A DNA stretch of 10,943 bases from positions 1 through 10,943 of the forward strand of contig CABUDS010000051.1 of the NCBI GenBank assembly GCA_902490405.1, in the 5' to 3' direction. Shown here piece by piece: positions 1-5,470 of the stretch. The notes beneath the pieces are model-generated. The model did no database searches, had not been told where the DNA came from, and saw only the letters and a program-made list of their open reading frames with translations. The DNA is from an uncultured Collinsella sp. GTDB lineage: Bacteria > Actinomycetota > Coriobacteriia > Coriobacteriales > Coriobacteriaceae. Position numbers and translations under genes: made by a program. Position 1 is the first letter of the stretch. Every line of letters starts with the position of its first letter.

Positions 1-103
1 ACCGGATGAAGATACGTGCGACGGGGGCGAGGCGAATGGCTGAGCGGTATCGATACGCTGGTTCAACGGTATCACATTGGCCACATAGATTTTTAACTTG
101 CAT
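1..103 (-). CDS. Partial third gene of the ABC operon, N-terminal 34 codons only
   Basis: Reading leftward, an ATG at 103 lies two bases after the ATPase stop codon and opens a frame with no stop to the window edge. An AAAAGGGCGG stretch at the end of the ATPase gene sits 6-9 bases upstream and would serve as ribosome binding site, so translation is probably coupled to the ATPase. The visible protein begins MQVKNLCGQCDTVEPAYR. It has a Cys-x2-Cys pair at residues 7-10, then a Tyr/Arg-rich stretch and a more hydrophobic stretch (around residues 22-33). The CxxC pair could bind metal or form a disulfide, but one pair is not enough to decide. I do not recognise the family. The position suggests a partner of the exporter. 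It is real only if the frame stays open beyond the window. Confidence 0.45.
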   Translation of the reverse strand, partial: MQVKNLCGQCDTVEPAYRYRSAIRLAPVARIFIR

Positions 104-105
104 TT

Positions 106-846
106 CTACCCGCCCTTTTCGTAGAGTCGCCGATACGTGCTTAGCGCACCCTCGGCGCGTCCGGCAGGCTTTGCGAAATGGGATCCAGGAGACTTCGGCG
201 CAGCATCATCTTGCGGAATGCTTCTAATGAGCCTCCCATCCTTCAAAAACAGAATCTCATCGCACAGCCTATCGACCGAATCCAAGATGTGGGATGACAT
301 GATGATGCACGTACCAGAATCGGCCAGCTTCCTGAGAATCTCGGAATGCAAGTCCACCCTGCTGGGGTCGAGCGCGTTCATGGGCTCATCTAATAGAAGG
401 TACCGCGCGCCCGTCGCATACGCAATCGCCAGGGTAAGCTGCTGCTTCATGCCCTGGCTCAGAGTGCGGATCCTCATCTTCGCGAACTCGCCTATCTGCG
501 TTTGTTCCACTATCTCTTCGATATCGCGGGCATGCGGCCACATATCGCAAACCATCTTGAGGTGATCTTCCGCACGCAATCCGGGATACAGCAGCGTCCC
601 CTCACCAGGTGCATAGAAGATCATAGAACGGACCTCTCTCGCACCCGTACCCTGTACCTCATCCAGAACGATGCTCCCGTCCACGCGAGGACCCGGCAAA
701 CCTGCCATCGCACGCAGCAACGTCGTCTTTCCATGCCCGTTCGGAGCGACGAGACCGTAGACCGTACCCGGGGCAAACTCAGCGTTCACCGAATCTACGA
801 GCACCTTCTTTCCATAAGAGATCGTCAGCGTTTGAAGGTCAATCAT
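106..846 (-). CDS. ABC transporter ATP-binding protein (ABC-2 exporter type)
   Basis: This is the nucleotide-binding subunit of an ABC exporter, hydrolysing ATP on the cytoplasmic face to drive the permease encoded just upstream. Numbering from the ATG at 855, the Walker A is APNGHGKT (37-44), with Ala in place of the usual first Gly. The ABC signature is LSQGMKQQL (132-140), the Walker B LLLDEP (153-158), the D-loop ALDP (161-164) and the H-loop His189. The Q-loop region reads YAPGEGTLLY, with Glu85 near the usual Gln position, as is common in ABC-2 ATPases. The C-terminal ~40 residues are a poorly conserved, Ala/Arg-rich tail. Two starts are possible. ATG 855 overlaps the permease stop as ATGA, but the AAAGGGG ribosome binding site (856-862) touches it. 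ATG 846 (protein MIDLQTL) has a 9-base spacer and is preferred. Substrate unknown; drug, peptide or lipid export are all possible. Confidence 0.93.
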   Translation of the reverse strand: MIDLQTLTISYGKKVLVDSVNAEFAPGTVYGLVAPNGHGKTTLLRAMAGLPGPRVDGSIVLDEVQGTGAREVRSMIFYAPGEGTLLYPGLRAEDHLKMVCDMWPHARDIEEIVEQTQIGEFAKMRIRTLSQGMKQQLTLAIAYATGARYLLLDEPMNALDPSRVDLHSEILRKLADSGTCIIMSSHILDSVDRLCDEILFLKDGRLIRSIPQDDAAPKSPGSHFAKPAGRAEGALSTYRRLYEKGG

Positions 847-851
847 CGAGA

Positions 852-3074
852 TCATCCCCTTTCGATCTTTGGAACACTCAGGCGCACCATCAACGGAGAT
901 ATGGCGCCCAAGACCACCAGCAGAGCGCCCGATGCGCCGACGACCTCTCCAAAAGGCATCGCGTTCGTCCCTCGCCCAAGGAACCCAATCGTCCCCACCT
1001 GGGAAGCGGGATCAAACGAGGCGAATGGAGCCAGCAGCGCGACGCCCATGCCCACGCTTTCAACATGAGCGCTCAACGAACCCAACACCAAGAGAACCGC
1101 GCAAACCATTCCGGTGACAACGGGGTTGCGGCTAATCGCTGCTGTCAACGCAGCGACGACGGAAATCACGCCGTATGCCATGACCAGCAACGGAATACTG
1201 CACAACACCGCCTCCCCCACCATGGACGTTGTCGAAGCTCCCGCCCGAATGAGAGCGACGGGATACTCCGATCCACCCGCACCGTTCTTAATCACGGACA
1301 CAACGACAGCGGGAACCATCGACACCAAAAGCAGCACCAAGCCAAGCAGGAGAGCCAGCGCAACAGCCGTCAGAAAACGCACATGCGCTGTTGCGGGGAT
1401 CTGGAGAACCAGAAGGGAACGACACTGCAGGTGGGTGCACGCGAGCGATGTGACAACCACGGGCAACAGCAAAAATAAGGAGGGAAGCGCTGCCTGGAGA
1501 TACGAAAGGAGGATTAATGGGGGCATCTTCGTACTTAACTCGTAAACCTTGGGGTCCGGCAAGCTCGCGATCGACTCAAGCAGAAGGGCGCGCGCCTCCG
1601 CACGAGAAGGAGTCTCCGGCTCGATTCCGATCGATTGCAGGAGAGTCGCATCTGCCGCGCCCAGCTCACCTCGAGCGCGCTCGTACGTCGCAAGGCTTCG
1701 AAACCCCTCCGCAGGCATAGGCGCGTACACGAAACCCGAAAGAGCATCCCGCATGTCTTCCAGGGCCGCTTTGCCCTCGACGTCCATATTCGCAGCGTTC
1801 TGCTCTAGATACCGATCTATTGAACGGAGCTCCCCATCCCTATACCGAACAGCGGAAACGTTATCAGCGTCAGGAAACATCTCGACCAGAGCCGGGGCCA
1901 GCATCGTCGTCGACATTGCAATCGCGCATACGGCGAGGGTAGGAGAACGCAGGAGCAGTTTCCCCATCGTTCTTACGTATGCAACGGCGGAGGCACAAGC
2001 GCTCGAACGAGTTGCCGTTCTCGATGCAGTGAAGGAACCTCTCTCAAGACAAATCGGGGATATCGGGCACGCGCAGCCGCTCTTTCCAGCAACGCAAAGC
2101 AGGCTAATTGCCAGCACCTCGATCCCGATTGCGCATACGAGGGCAATCGCGCCACGCTCGAAGCAAAGTCCAGGCAGATTCACTATCTGCGTTGTCGGGT
2201 ACGGGCTATAGGCGCCGACGGTCAACTCAGTGTTCGCATACGTAAGGGGATTCAACAGGGCGAACTCACGTAAAGCGATGGATCTTCCGTAATACCCGGG
2301 AACCATCGTCACCCCCATCAGGGCACATACGAACACGATTCCAAGCGTAGGGTTATTGGCAATCTTCACGGCAAGGTGAACGACAAGCGAGATGAACGCT
2401 GCCACCAAGAATTGCAAGATGGCCGTCTGCGCGAACACCAGCCAAGCCGGTTTGATAACCGGAGTCGCATATTGAATGTAGCCTATCGGATAGAACGGCG
2501 AGCCCGGGCCATTCTTCACAAGCGCGGCGATTATCCCTGGAAGATTGATGGCGAGGACGGCAAGCATTGCAAAAACACTCGCCCATACGCTCGATGCAAC
2601 AAGTCTACCCAGCTCGCCCATCGGTGCCTGGATGATGAGCTTTTCACGTTTGTTAAGACGCGCGGCAAGGAACGAGACGGCAACGGCCGTTGCGACCCAT
2701 AGCAAGTACTCCTTCGATCCGTCATAATAGGTGTACTCTCCATCCGATATCTGCAGAAACGGAAGTAGGGGAGAGAGCGGTGCCAAGATAAGACGTCCCG
2801 CGGCAAGAGGGTACAGAAGCGCGGGCATGCTTGATGAAGAGGTATAGACACCGTCCTCCCCCGCATTCACAAGCGCATCCGCATAGGATGCTGACAATTC
2901 CTGCTCAACACGGGTTATTCCCGACTCGAGGTATTCGACCCGTCCGTCGATGCCAGCCGCGCTCCTGAAGACGGGCAGAGCACAAAGAACCATCAACGCA
3001 ACAACGACAACACAGAGCGACCTGGAGGAGAGAAGCGACCTAAAGATCGCCTTCGAGATTTTGAGCATATTCAT
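852..3074 (-). CDS. ABC-2 type permease, fused tandem duplication of two half-transporters
   Basis: Large integral membrane protein, about 740 residues, roughly twice the length of a usual single ABC-2 permease. Numbered from ATG 3092, the two halves share order and motifs. Each starts with a basic amphipathic stretch and a membrane helix (9-42 and 371-404), followed by a long polar extracytoplasmic segment (about 47-90 and 405-520). Then come several hydrophobic helices. Matching motifs are LPGIIAALVKNGPGSPFYP (184-202) with VPAVVVSVIKNGAGGSEYP (593-611), and NNPTLGIVFVCA (246-257) with RNPVVTGMVCAV (655-666). A linker (333-366) carries Cys333, 340, 342, 348 and 366. One polypeptide could thus supply the whole membrane channel for a homodimer of the ATPase encoded next. 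The start at 3074 is chosen because AAGG lies 6 bases upstream; ATG 3092 lacks a ribosome binding site. The substrate cannot be read from the sequence. Confidence 0.88.
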   Translation of the reverse strand: MNMLKISKAIFRSLLSSRSLCVVVVALMVLCALPVFRSAAGIDGRVEYLESGITRVEQELSASYADALVNAGEDGVYTSSSSMPALLYPLAAGRLILAPLSPLLPFLQISDGEYTYYDGSKEYLLWVATAVAVSFLAARLNKREKLIIQAPMGELGRLVASSVWASVFAMLAVLAINLPGIIAALVKNGPGSPFYPIGYIQYATPVIKPAWLVFAQTAILQFLVAAFISLVVHLAVKIANNPTLGIVFVCALMGVTMVPGYYGRSIALREFALLNPLTYANTELTVGAYSPYPTTQIVNLPGLCFERGAIALVCAIGIEVLAISLLCVAGKSGCACPISPICLERGSFTASRTATRSSACASAVAYVRTMGKLLLRSPTLAVCAIAMSTTMLAPALVEMFPDADNVSAVRYRDGELRSIDRYLEQNAANMDVEGKAALEDMRDALSGFVYAPMPAEGFRSLATYERARGELGAADATLLQSIGIEPETPSRAEARALLLESIASLPDPKVYELSTKMPPLILLSYLQAALPSLFLLLPVVVTSLACTHLQCRSLLVLQIPATAHVRFLTAVALALLLGLVLLLVSMVPAVVVSVIKNGAGGSEYPVALIRAGASTTSMVGEAVLCSIPLLVMAYGVISVVAALTAAISRNPVVTGMVCAVLLVLGSLSAHVESVGMGVALLAPFASFDPASQVGTIGFLGRGTNAMPFGEVVGASGALLVVLGAISPLMVRLSVPKIERG

Positions 3075-3105
3075 CGCCAACCTTAACCTCATCCAGTCGG
3101 AACAG

Positions 3106-3132
3106 AGGGGCCGAACAAAATGCTCGGCCCTT
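3106..3132 (-). promoter_or_regulatory. Hairpin in the leader of the ABC operon
   Basis: GGGCCGA (3108-3114) pairs perfectly with TCGGCCC (3124-3130) across a 9-base loop; a G-T and an A-T pair extend the stem outward. In the leftward transcript it would lie just before the permease start. In the rightward direction it is followed by TTATT, so it could also weakly stop transcription entering from the permease side. No function is proven; it is only a fold seen in the sequence. Confidence 0.4.
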
Positions 3133-3137
3133 ATTAC

Positions 3138-3172
3138 TTGCCGGCAAAGTCAATTTAACATAAACTGTTAAA
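3138..3172 (+). promoter_or_regulatory. Candidate promoter with overlapping operator palindrome, divergent control region
   Basis: Rightward promoter-like boxes are TTGCCG (3138-3143), a 17-base spacer and TAAACT (3161-3166), each matching four of six consensus positions. The TAAACT box forms the spacer and first base of the right arm of a perfect inverted repeat, TTTAACA (3154-3160), N5, TGTTAAA (3166-3172), typical in size of a site bound by a dimeric helix-turn-helix protein. A second 10-base palindrome, TTGCCGGCAA (3138-3147), covers the -35 box. The surrounding DNA is much more AT-rich than the genes. The natural candidate binder is the regulator encoded at 3732-3983, which could control both its own unit and the divergent ABC operon. 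I could not place a convincing leftward promoter. Confidence 0.5.
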
Positions 3173-3209
3173 AAGTAACCTGAGTTTTTTAAATTCTTCG
3201 GAGGTTATT

Positions 3210-3722
3210 ATGAGTTCCGACAATCGCACTCCCCGGCTTCATTCCTTCCGCATCGCATGTGCGATAGCCTCTGCGACCCTTTGCGCCACCGCCATCGCAC
3301 AAGTGGCGTTCTCCTTAAAGCCAGCAATCGAAGTGCTCGACAACCCTGTAATTGCAGACTCCCCCGCGTATCCAGCCCTTGCGATCTCGACATTGGTCCC
3401 TGCCGTCATCGGTATCGCTACGACCATCCTCAGCGCCGTTCTCGTGTGGACGATCAAGAGCGGAGACCCCTTCAAGAAAGGGTCTGCGACATGCTTGAAG
3501 GTGCTCGGCATTCTCTTCGTTGTTCAAGCTGCCACCAGCCTCTACGCCGGCTCACTCAAAACCTCCGTTTCGATGTTTGGCGGCGAGGGGGCCGTCGGCG
3601 CCCAAGAGATCGCTTCATCATTCGATTGGACCTCTCTGGTTCTCGGCATCGTCTTGTTCATGCTTTCCCAGCTCTTCTTGTACGCCCGAGAGCTGTACCT
3701 CGACTCCGACGAGATTGCGTAA
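3210..3722 (+). CDS. DUF2975-like four-helix membrane protein
   Basis: A 170-residue membrane protein of unknown function, placed in the DUF2975 group. Four hydrophobic segments are visible at about residues 13-33, 55-80, 95-115 and 140-158. The cytoplasmic loop after helix 2 reads SGDPFKKGSATCLKVLG, resembling the K-x-NPF region seen after helix 2 in that family. The C-terminus ends in a short charged tail (ARELYLDSDEIA). Length agrees with the family. A strong GGAGG (3200-3204) five bases before the ATG sets the start. The helix-turn-helix gene follows after 9 bases, the usual partner arrangement for this family, for example the YozG-type regulators of Firmicutes. Pairing suggests that the membrane protein and the regulator work together, perhaps as a membrane-coupled sensor, but no activity is known and that role is inference. 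Confidence 0.8.
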   Translation: MSSDNRTPRLHSFRIACAIASATLCATAIAQVAFSLKPAIEVLDNPVIADSPAYPALAISTLVPAVIGIATTILSAVLVWTIKSGDPFKKGSATCLKVLGILFVVQAATSLYAGSLKTSVSMFGGEGAVGAQEIASSFDWTSLVLGIVLFMLSQLFLYARELYLDSDEIA

Positions 3723-3731
3723 GGAAACGCC

Positions 3732-3983
3732 ATGCCCGTAATTGTTCGCCTCGACAAGATCATGGCCGAGCGAAAGATTTCCTCGAACGAACTTGCCGAA
3801 AGGATTGGAACCACGCCCGTGAACCTGTCCCGTATTAAAAAAGGGCATATTCGCGGCATTCGCTTCAACACACTCGAGCAGCTATGCCTCGCCCTTCGTT
3901 GCCAACCCGGAGACCTTCTCGAAGTCATGAGCGAAGAGGATGCCCGAAAGGAGTTCGGACTCGATTGGTCCGCCGAGGATTAG
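3732..3983 (+). CDS. YozG/Cro-like helix-turn-helix transcriptional regulator
   Basis: Small DNA-binding regulator, 83 residues. It opens with MPVIVRLDKIMAERKIS, the usual opening of the YozG-type XRE regulators. The helix-turn-helix lies at about residues 17-38 (NELAERIGTTPVNLSRIKKG), followed by IRFNTLEQLCLALRCQPGDLLE, the conserved second half of the fold. AAGGA (3721-3725) lies six bases before the ATG. The gene is 9 bases after the DUF2975 gene, so they form one operon. The family normally ends soon after PGDLLE; here an acidic tail of about 18 residues (SEEDARKEFGLDWSAED) follows. The TAG stop at 3981-3983 is followed, in the same frame, by recombinase coding sequence, so the tail end or stop may lie close to a recombination joint. 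Likely targets are its own promoter and the divergent ABC promoter (inference). Confidence 0.88.
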   Translation: MPVIVRLDKIMAERKISSNELAERIGTTPVNLSRIKKGHIRGIRFNTLEQLCLALRCQPGDLLEVMSEEDARKEFGLDWSAED

Positions 3984-4709
3984 AGGGCGGTCGTACTCGC
4001 CCTGCACACGGGGATGCGAATCGGCGAGGTCTGCGGCCTTCGGTGGTGCGATGTGGATTTCGAGACGGGCCTGATCTCGATCAGACACTCGGTGGCGTAC
4101 GCGAAGGGAATGGGTTCGTTCATCAAGGACACCAAGACCCATGACGCCAGGGGTATCCCCATCGACCCGGTCGGCCTACTCCCCTTCCTGAAGGAGACCC
4201 ACGAGATCGACTGCGGAAAGCTGCGCTTGCGCGGCCTTACCGGGGCGGTCGAGATCGGGGACTGCTACATCCTGTCGGAGCCGGGCGCGACCTTCGCGAC
4301 GACAAGCTATATCCGCAGGGCGTTCAAGACGTTCTCGGAGACCAACGGCCTCATGGGCACCAACGACGAGCTGATCACGTTCCACGGCCTTCGCCACACG
4401 TTCGCAACGCAGTGGATCCGCCGAGGCGGCGATATCAAGGCGCTCCAATCGATCCTCGGCCACAAGGACGCCATGGCGACGCTCAACGTCTACGCCGACA
4501 TCGAGCCCATCTCCAAAATCCATAACATGCTGCGCGCCACGCCGTGCCTTTGGCGCGGGCACCTCGGGCCGAGGGTCGATCCGGGTCCCATGTTCCAACA
4601 GAGGATCCAGGAGTCCATCGAGACGCTCCAGGCGTTCGGCTACGGCATCACCGAGCCGGACGACCGAAATATTGCCATACGCGACGTGAAGACGAACAGT
4701 TGGCTCTAG
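3984..4709 (+). pseudogene. Tyrosine recombinase (phage-type integrase), 5'-truncated catalytic domain
   Basis: The frame starts directly after the regulator's TAG with family-like coding sequence (RAVVLALHTGMRIGEVCGLRW), and the first in-frame ATG (4014) falls inside catalytic box I, so the true N-terminus is lost. Numbered from that ATG, all catalytic residues remain: Arg2, Lys41 (DTKTHDARGIP), His124 and Arg127 (HGLRHTFAT), His150 (LGHKD) and the nucleophile Tyr160 (LNVYADI). Missing are the arm-binding and core-binding domains, normally about 150-180 residues that hold the DNA. About 70 residues follow the Tyr, longer than most relatives. No ribosome binding site of quality precedes 4014. 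The fragment therefore probably does not act as an integrase, though a catalytic-domain protein could still be made. It marks a former integrated element. Readthrough of the TAG would give a regulator-recombinase fusion, which I consider unlikely. Confidence 0.8.
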
Positions 4710-4765
4710 CTCACCGAGTACGCGGCAGTGCTGGGCCCATCCCAACTGAGGTCACGGTGGTCCGA

Positions 4766-4809
4766 TAGGGGCACCGCCCGCGGCATGCGCCGCGGAGCGG
4801 TATCCCCTA
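4766..4809. repeat. Strong GC-rich hairpin downstream of the recombinase remnant
   Basis: Nested pairing arms are TAGGGG/CCCCTA (4766-4771 with 4804-4809), CCGC/GCGG, and CCGCGGC/GCCGCGG around an ATGC loop, with small bulges between. There is no T-run on either side, so it is not a standard intrinsic terminator. It may act as a Rho-independent stop without a U-tract, as a structured recombination site, or as a remnant repeat. Confidence 0.55.
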
Positions 4810-5035
4810 CCGAAGGTCGGGGATGCCCTCCGCTTCCAGTTCGGAATCAGCCGTCGGAGGCGTTCGGCTGACTGCGGGAACGGCCTGTCCGCTCAATGTG
4901 TTCGGCTGAGATCGGAAATCAACCCAACACGAGCCGGACACGCGCCAGACGGCTCTTCCCCGTACGGCCTTCCCCCTTACGCTCATGTTGCAGGCATGTA
5001 ACGCCGCAGCGAGCGCGCCTTTTTTGCGCCAGACA

Positions 5036-5058
5036 GGTACAATGATGAACACTGTACC
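5036..5058 (+). promoter_or_regulatory. Candidate -10 box and inverted repeat before the ACT-gltA operon
   Basis: TACAAT (5038-5043) matches five of six -10 consensus positions and lies about 60 bases before the ACT gene. I see no good -35 box at the right distance. GGTACA (5036-5041) and TGTACC (5053-5058) form an inverted repeat across 11 bases that overlaps the -10 box, so a repressor could sit here. The six-base arms are short enough to be chance. Confidence 0.35.
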
Positions 5059-5105
5059 GTAGCGGAGCGCCCCGCGCGCGCCGCAACCACGCGAAAGGGT
5101 TTCCC

Positions 5106-5393
5106 ATGGCCGAGATCTCGTCCTCCCGTATCGTCATCACCGTCCTTGGCAAGAACCGCCCCGGCATCGTCGCCGGCGTCACCCGTGTCCTAGGCGAGGC
5201 CAACGTCGACATCCGCGACATCACGCAGTCCATTATCGAGGACATCTTCACCATGACCATGCTGGCCGATACCGCCGAGTCCAAGCTCGACTTCGCCGAG
5301 CTGCAGAAGGCGCTGGCCGAGGCCGGCGAGCTTTCGGGCGTCAACGTGTCCATCCAGCGCGAGGACGTCTTTAACTTTATGTACCGCCTGTAG
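5106..5393 (+). CDS. ACT-domain protein of the UPF0237 / GcvR-like family
   Basis: A 95-residue single ACT domain. ACT domains bind small ligands, often amino acids, at dimer interfaces. The start ITVLGKNRPGIVAGVTRVLGE (residues 11-31) is the conserved first strand, loop and helix. NVDIRDITQSIIEDIFTMTM (33-52) gives the next two strands, and VNVSIQREDVFNFMYRL (79-95) is the family's typical end. Length matches the family (about 90). No catalytic domain is attached, so a regulatory or ligand-sensing role is expected; the ligand is not known. AAAGGG (5094-5099) six bases upstream fixes the start. The citrate synthase gene follows after 77 bases on the same strand with no clear terminator between, so the two are probably cotranscribed; a link to citrate synthase control is only suggested by that. 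Confidence 0.9.
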   Translation: MAEISSSRIVITVLGKNRPGIVAGVTRVLGEANVDIRDITQSIIEDIFTMTMLADTAESKLDFAELQKALAEAGELSGVNVSIQREDVFNFMYRL

Positions 5394-5400
5394 CGAGCAA

Positions 5401-5454
5401 GCCGCTGGGGATAGCCTGACGCGCGCATGCCCATGCAAGTCACCCCGATGCGGC
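5401..5454 (+). promoter_or_regulatory. Possible stem-loop in the ACT-gltA intergenic leader
   Basis: GCCGC (5401-5405) and GGGG (5407-5410) can pair with GCGGC (5450-5454) and CCCC (5443-5446). A small GCAT/ATGC hairpin can form inside. It ends just before the GGAGAGGAG ribosome binding site of citrate synthase. No T-run follows, so it is not a standard terminator. It may only stabilise or be processed, or be chance in GC-rich DNA. Confidence 0.25.
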
Positions 5455-5470
5455 CCGGAGAGGAGCGCGC

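Larger units (their letters stand above)
4710..5105. other. Gene-free border region between accessory and core DNA
   Basis: Nearly 400 bases with no convincing gene. It contains the strong hairpin at 4766-4809, a direct repeat GTTCGGCTGA at 4862-4871 and 4900-4909, and an inverted copy TCAGCCG (4847-4853) that can pair with CGGCTGA (4865-4871). TCGGAATCA (4841-4849) and TCGGAAATCA (4912-4921) are a near-repeat. A run of six T at 5020-5025 has no good stem before it. A leftward open frame of 81 codons (4807-5052) has no family resemblance that I recognise and no clear ribosome binding site. Because it follows the recombinase remnant, the region may hold the scar of an attachment site, but no second copy of a core sequence is visible in the window. 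Confidence 0.5.

Noticed and set aside
1065..1545. Rightward open frames inside the permease gene
   Set aside because: They are antisense shadows of the permease, rich in Arg, His and Gln, with no ribosome binding site or motif.
4807..5052. Leftward open frame of 81 codons in the border region
   Set aside because: No recognisable domain and no good ribosome binding site. It overlaps the candidate promoter of the ACT gene and the repeat cluster.
4710..5105. tRNA gene as integration target
   Set aside because: No cloverleaf with matching acceptor, D, anticodon and T arms, and no TTC-type T loop in place, could be found in this stretch.
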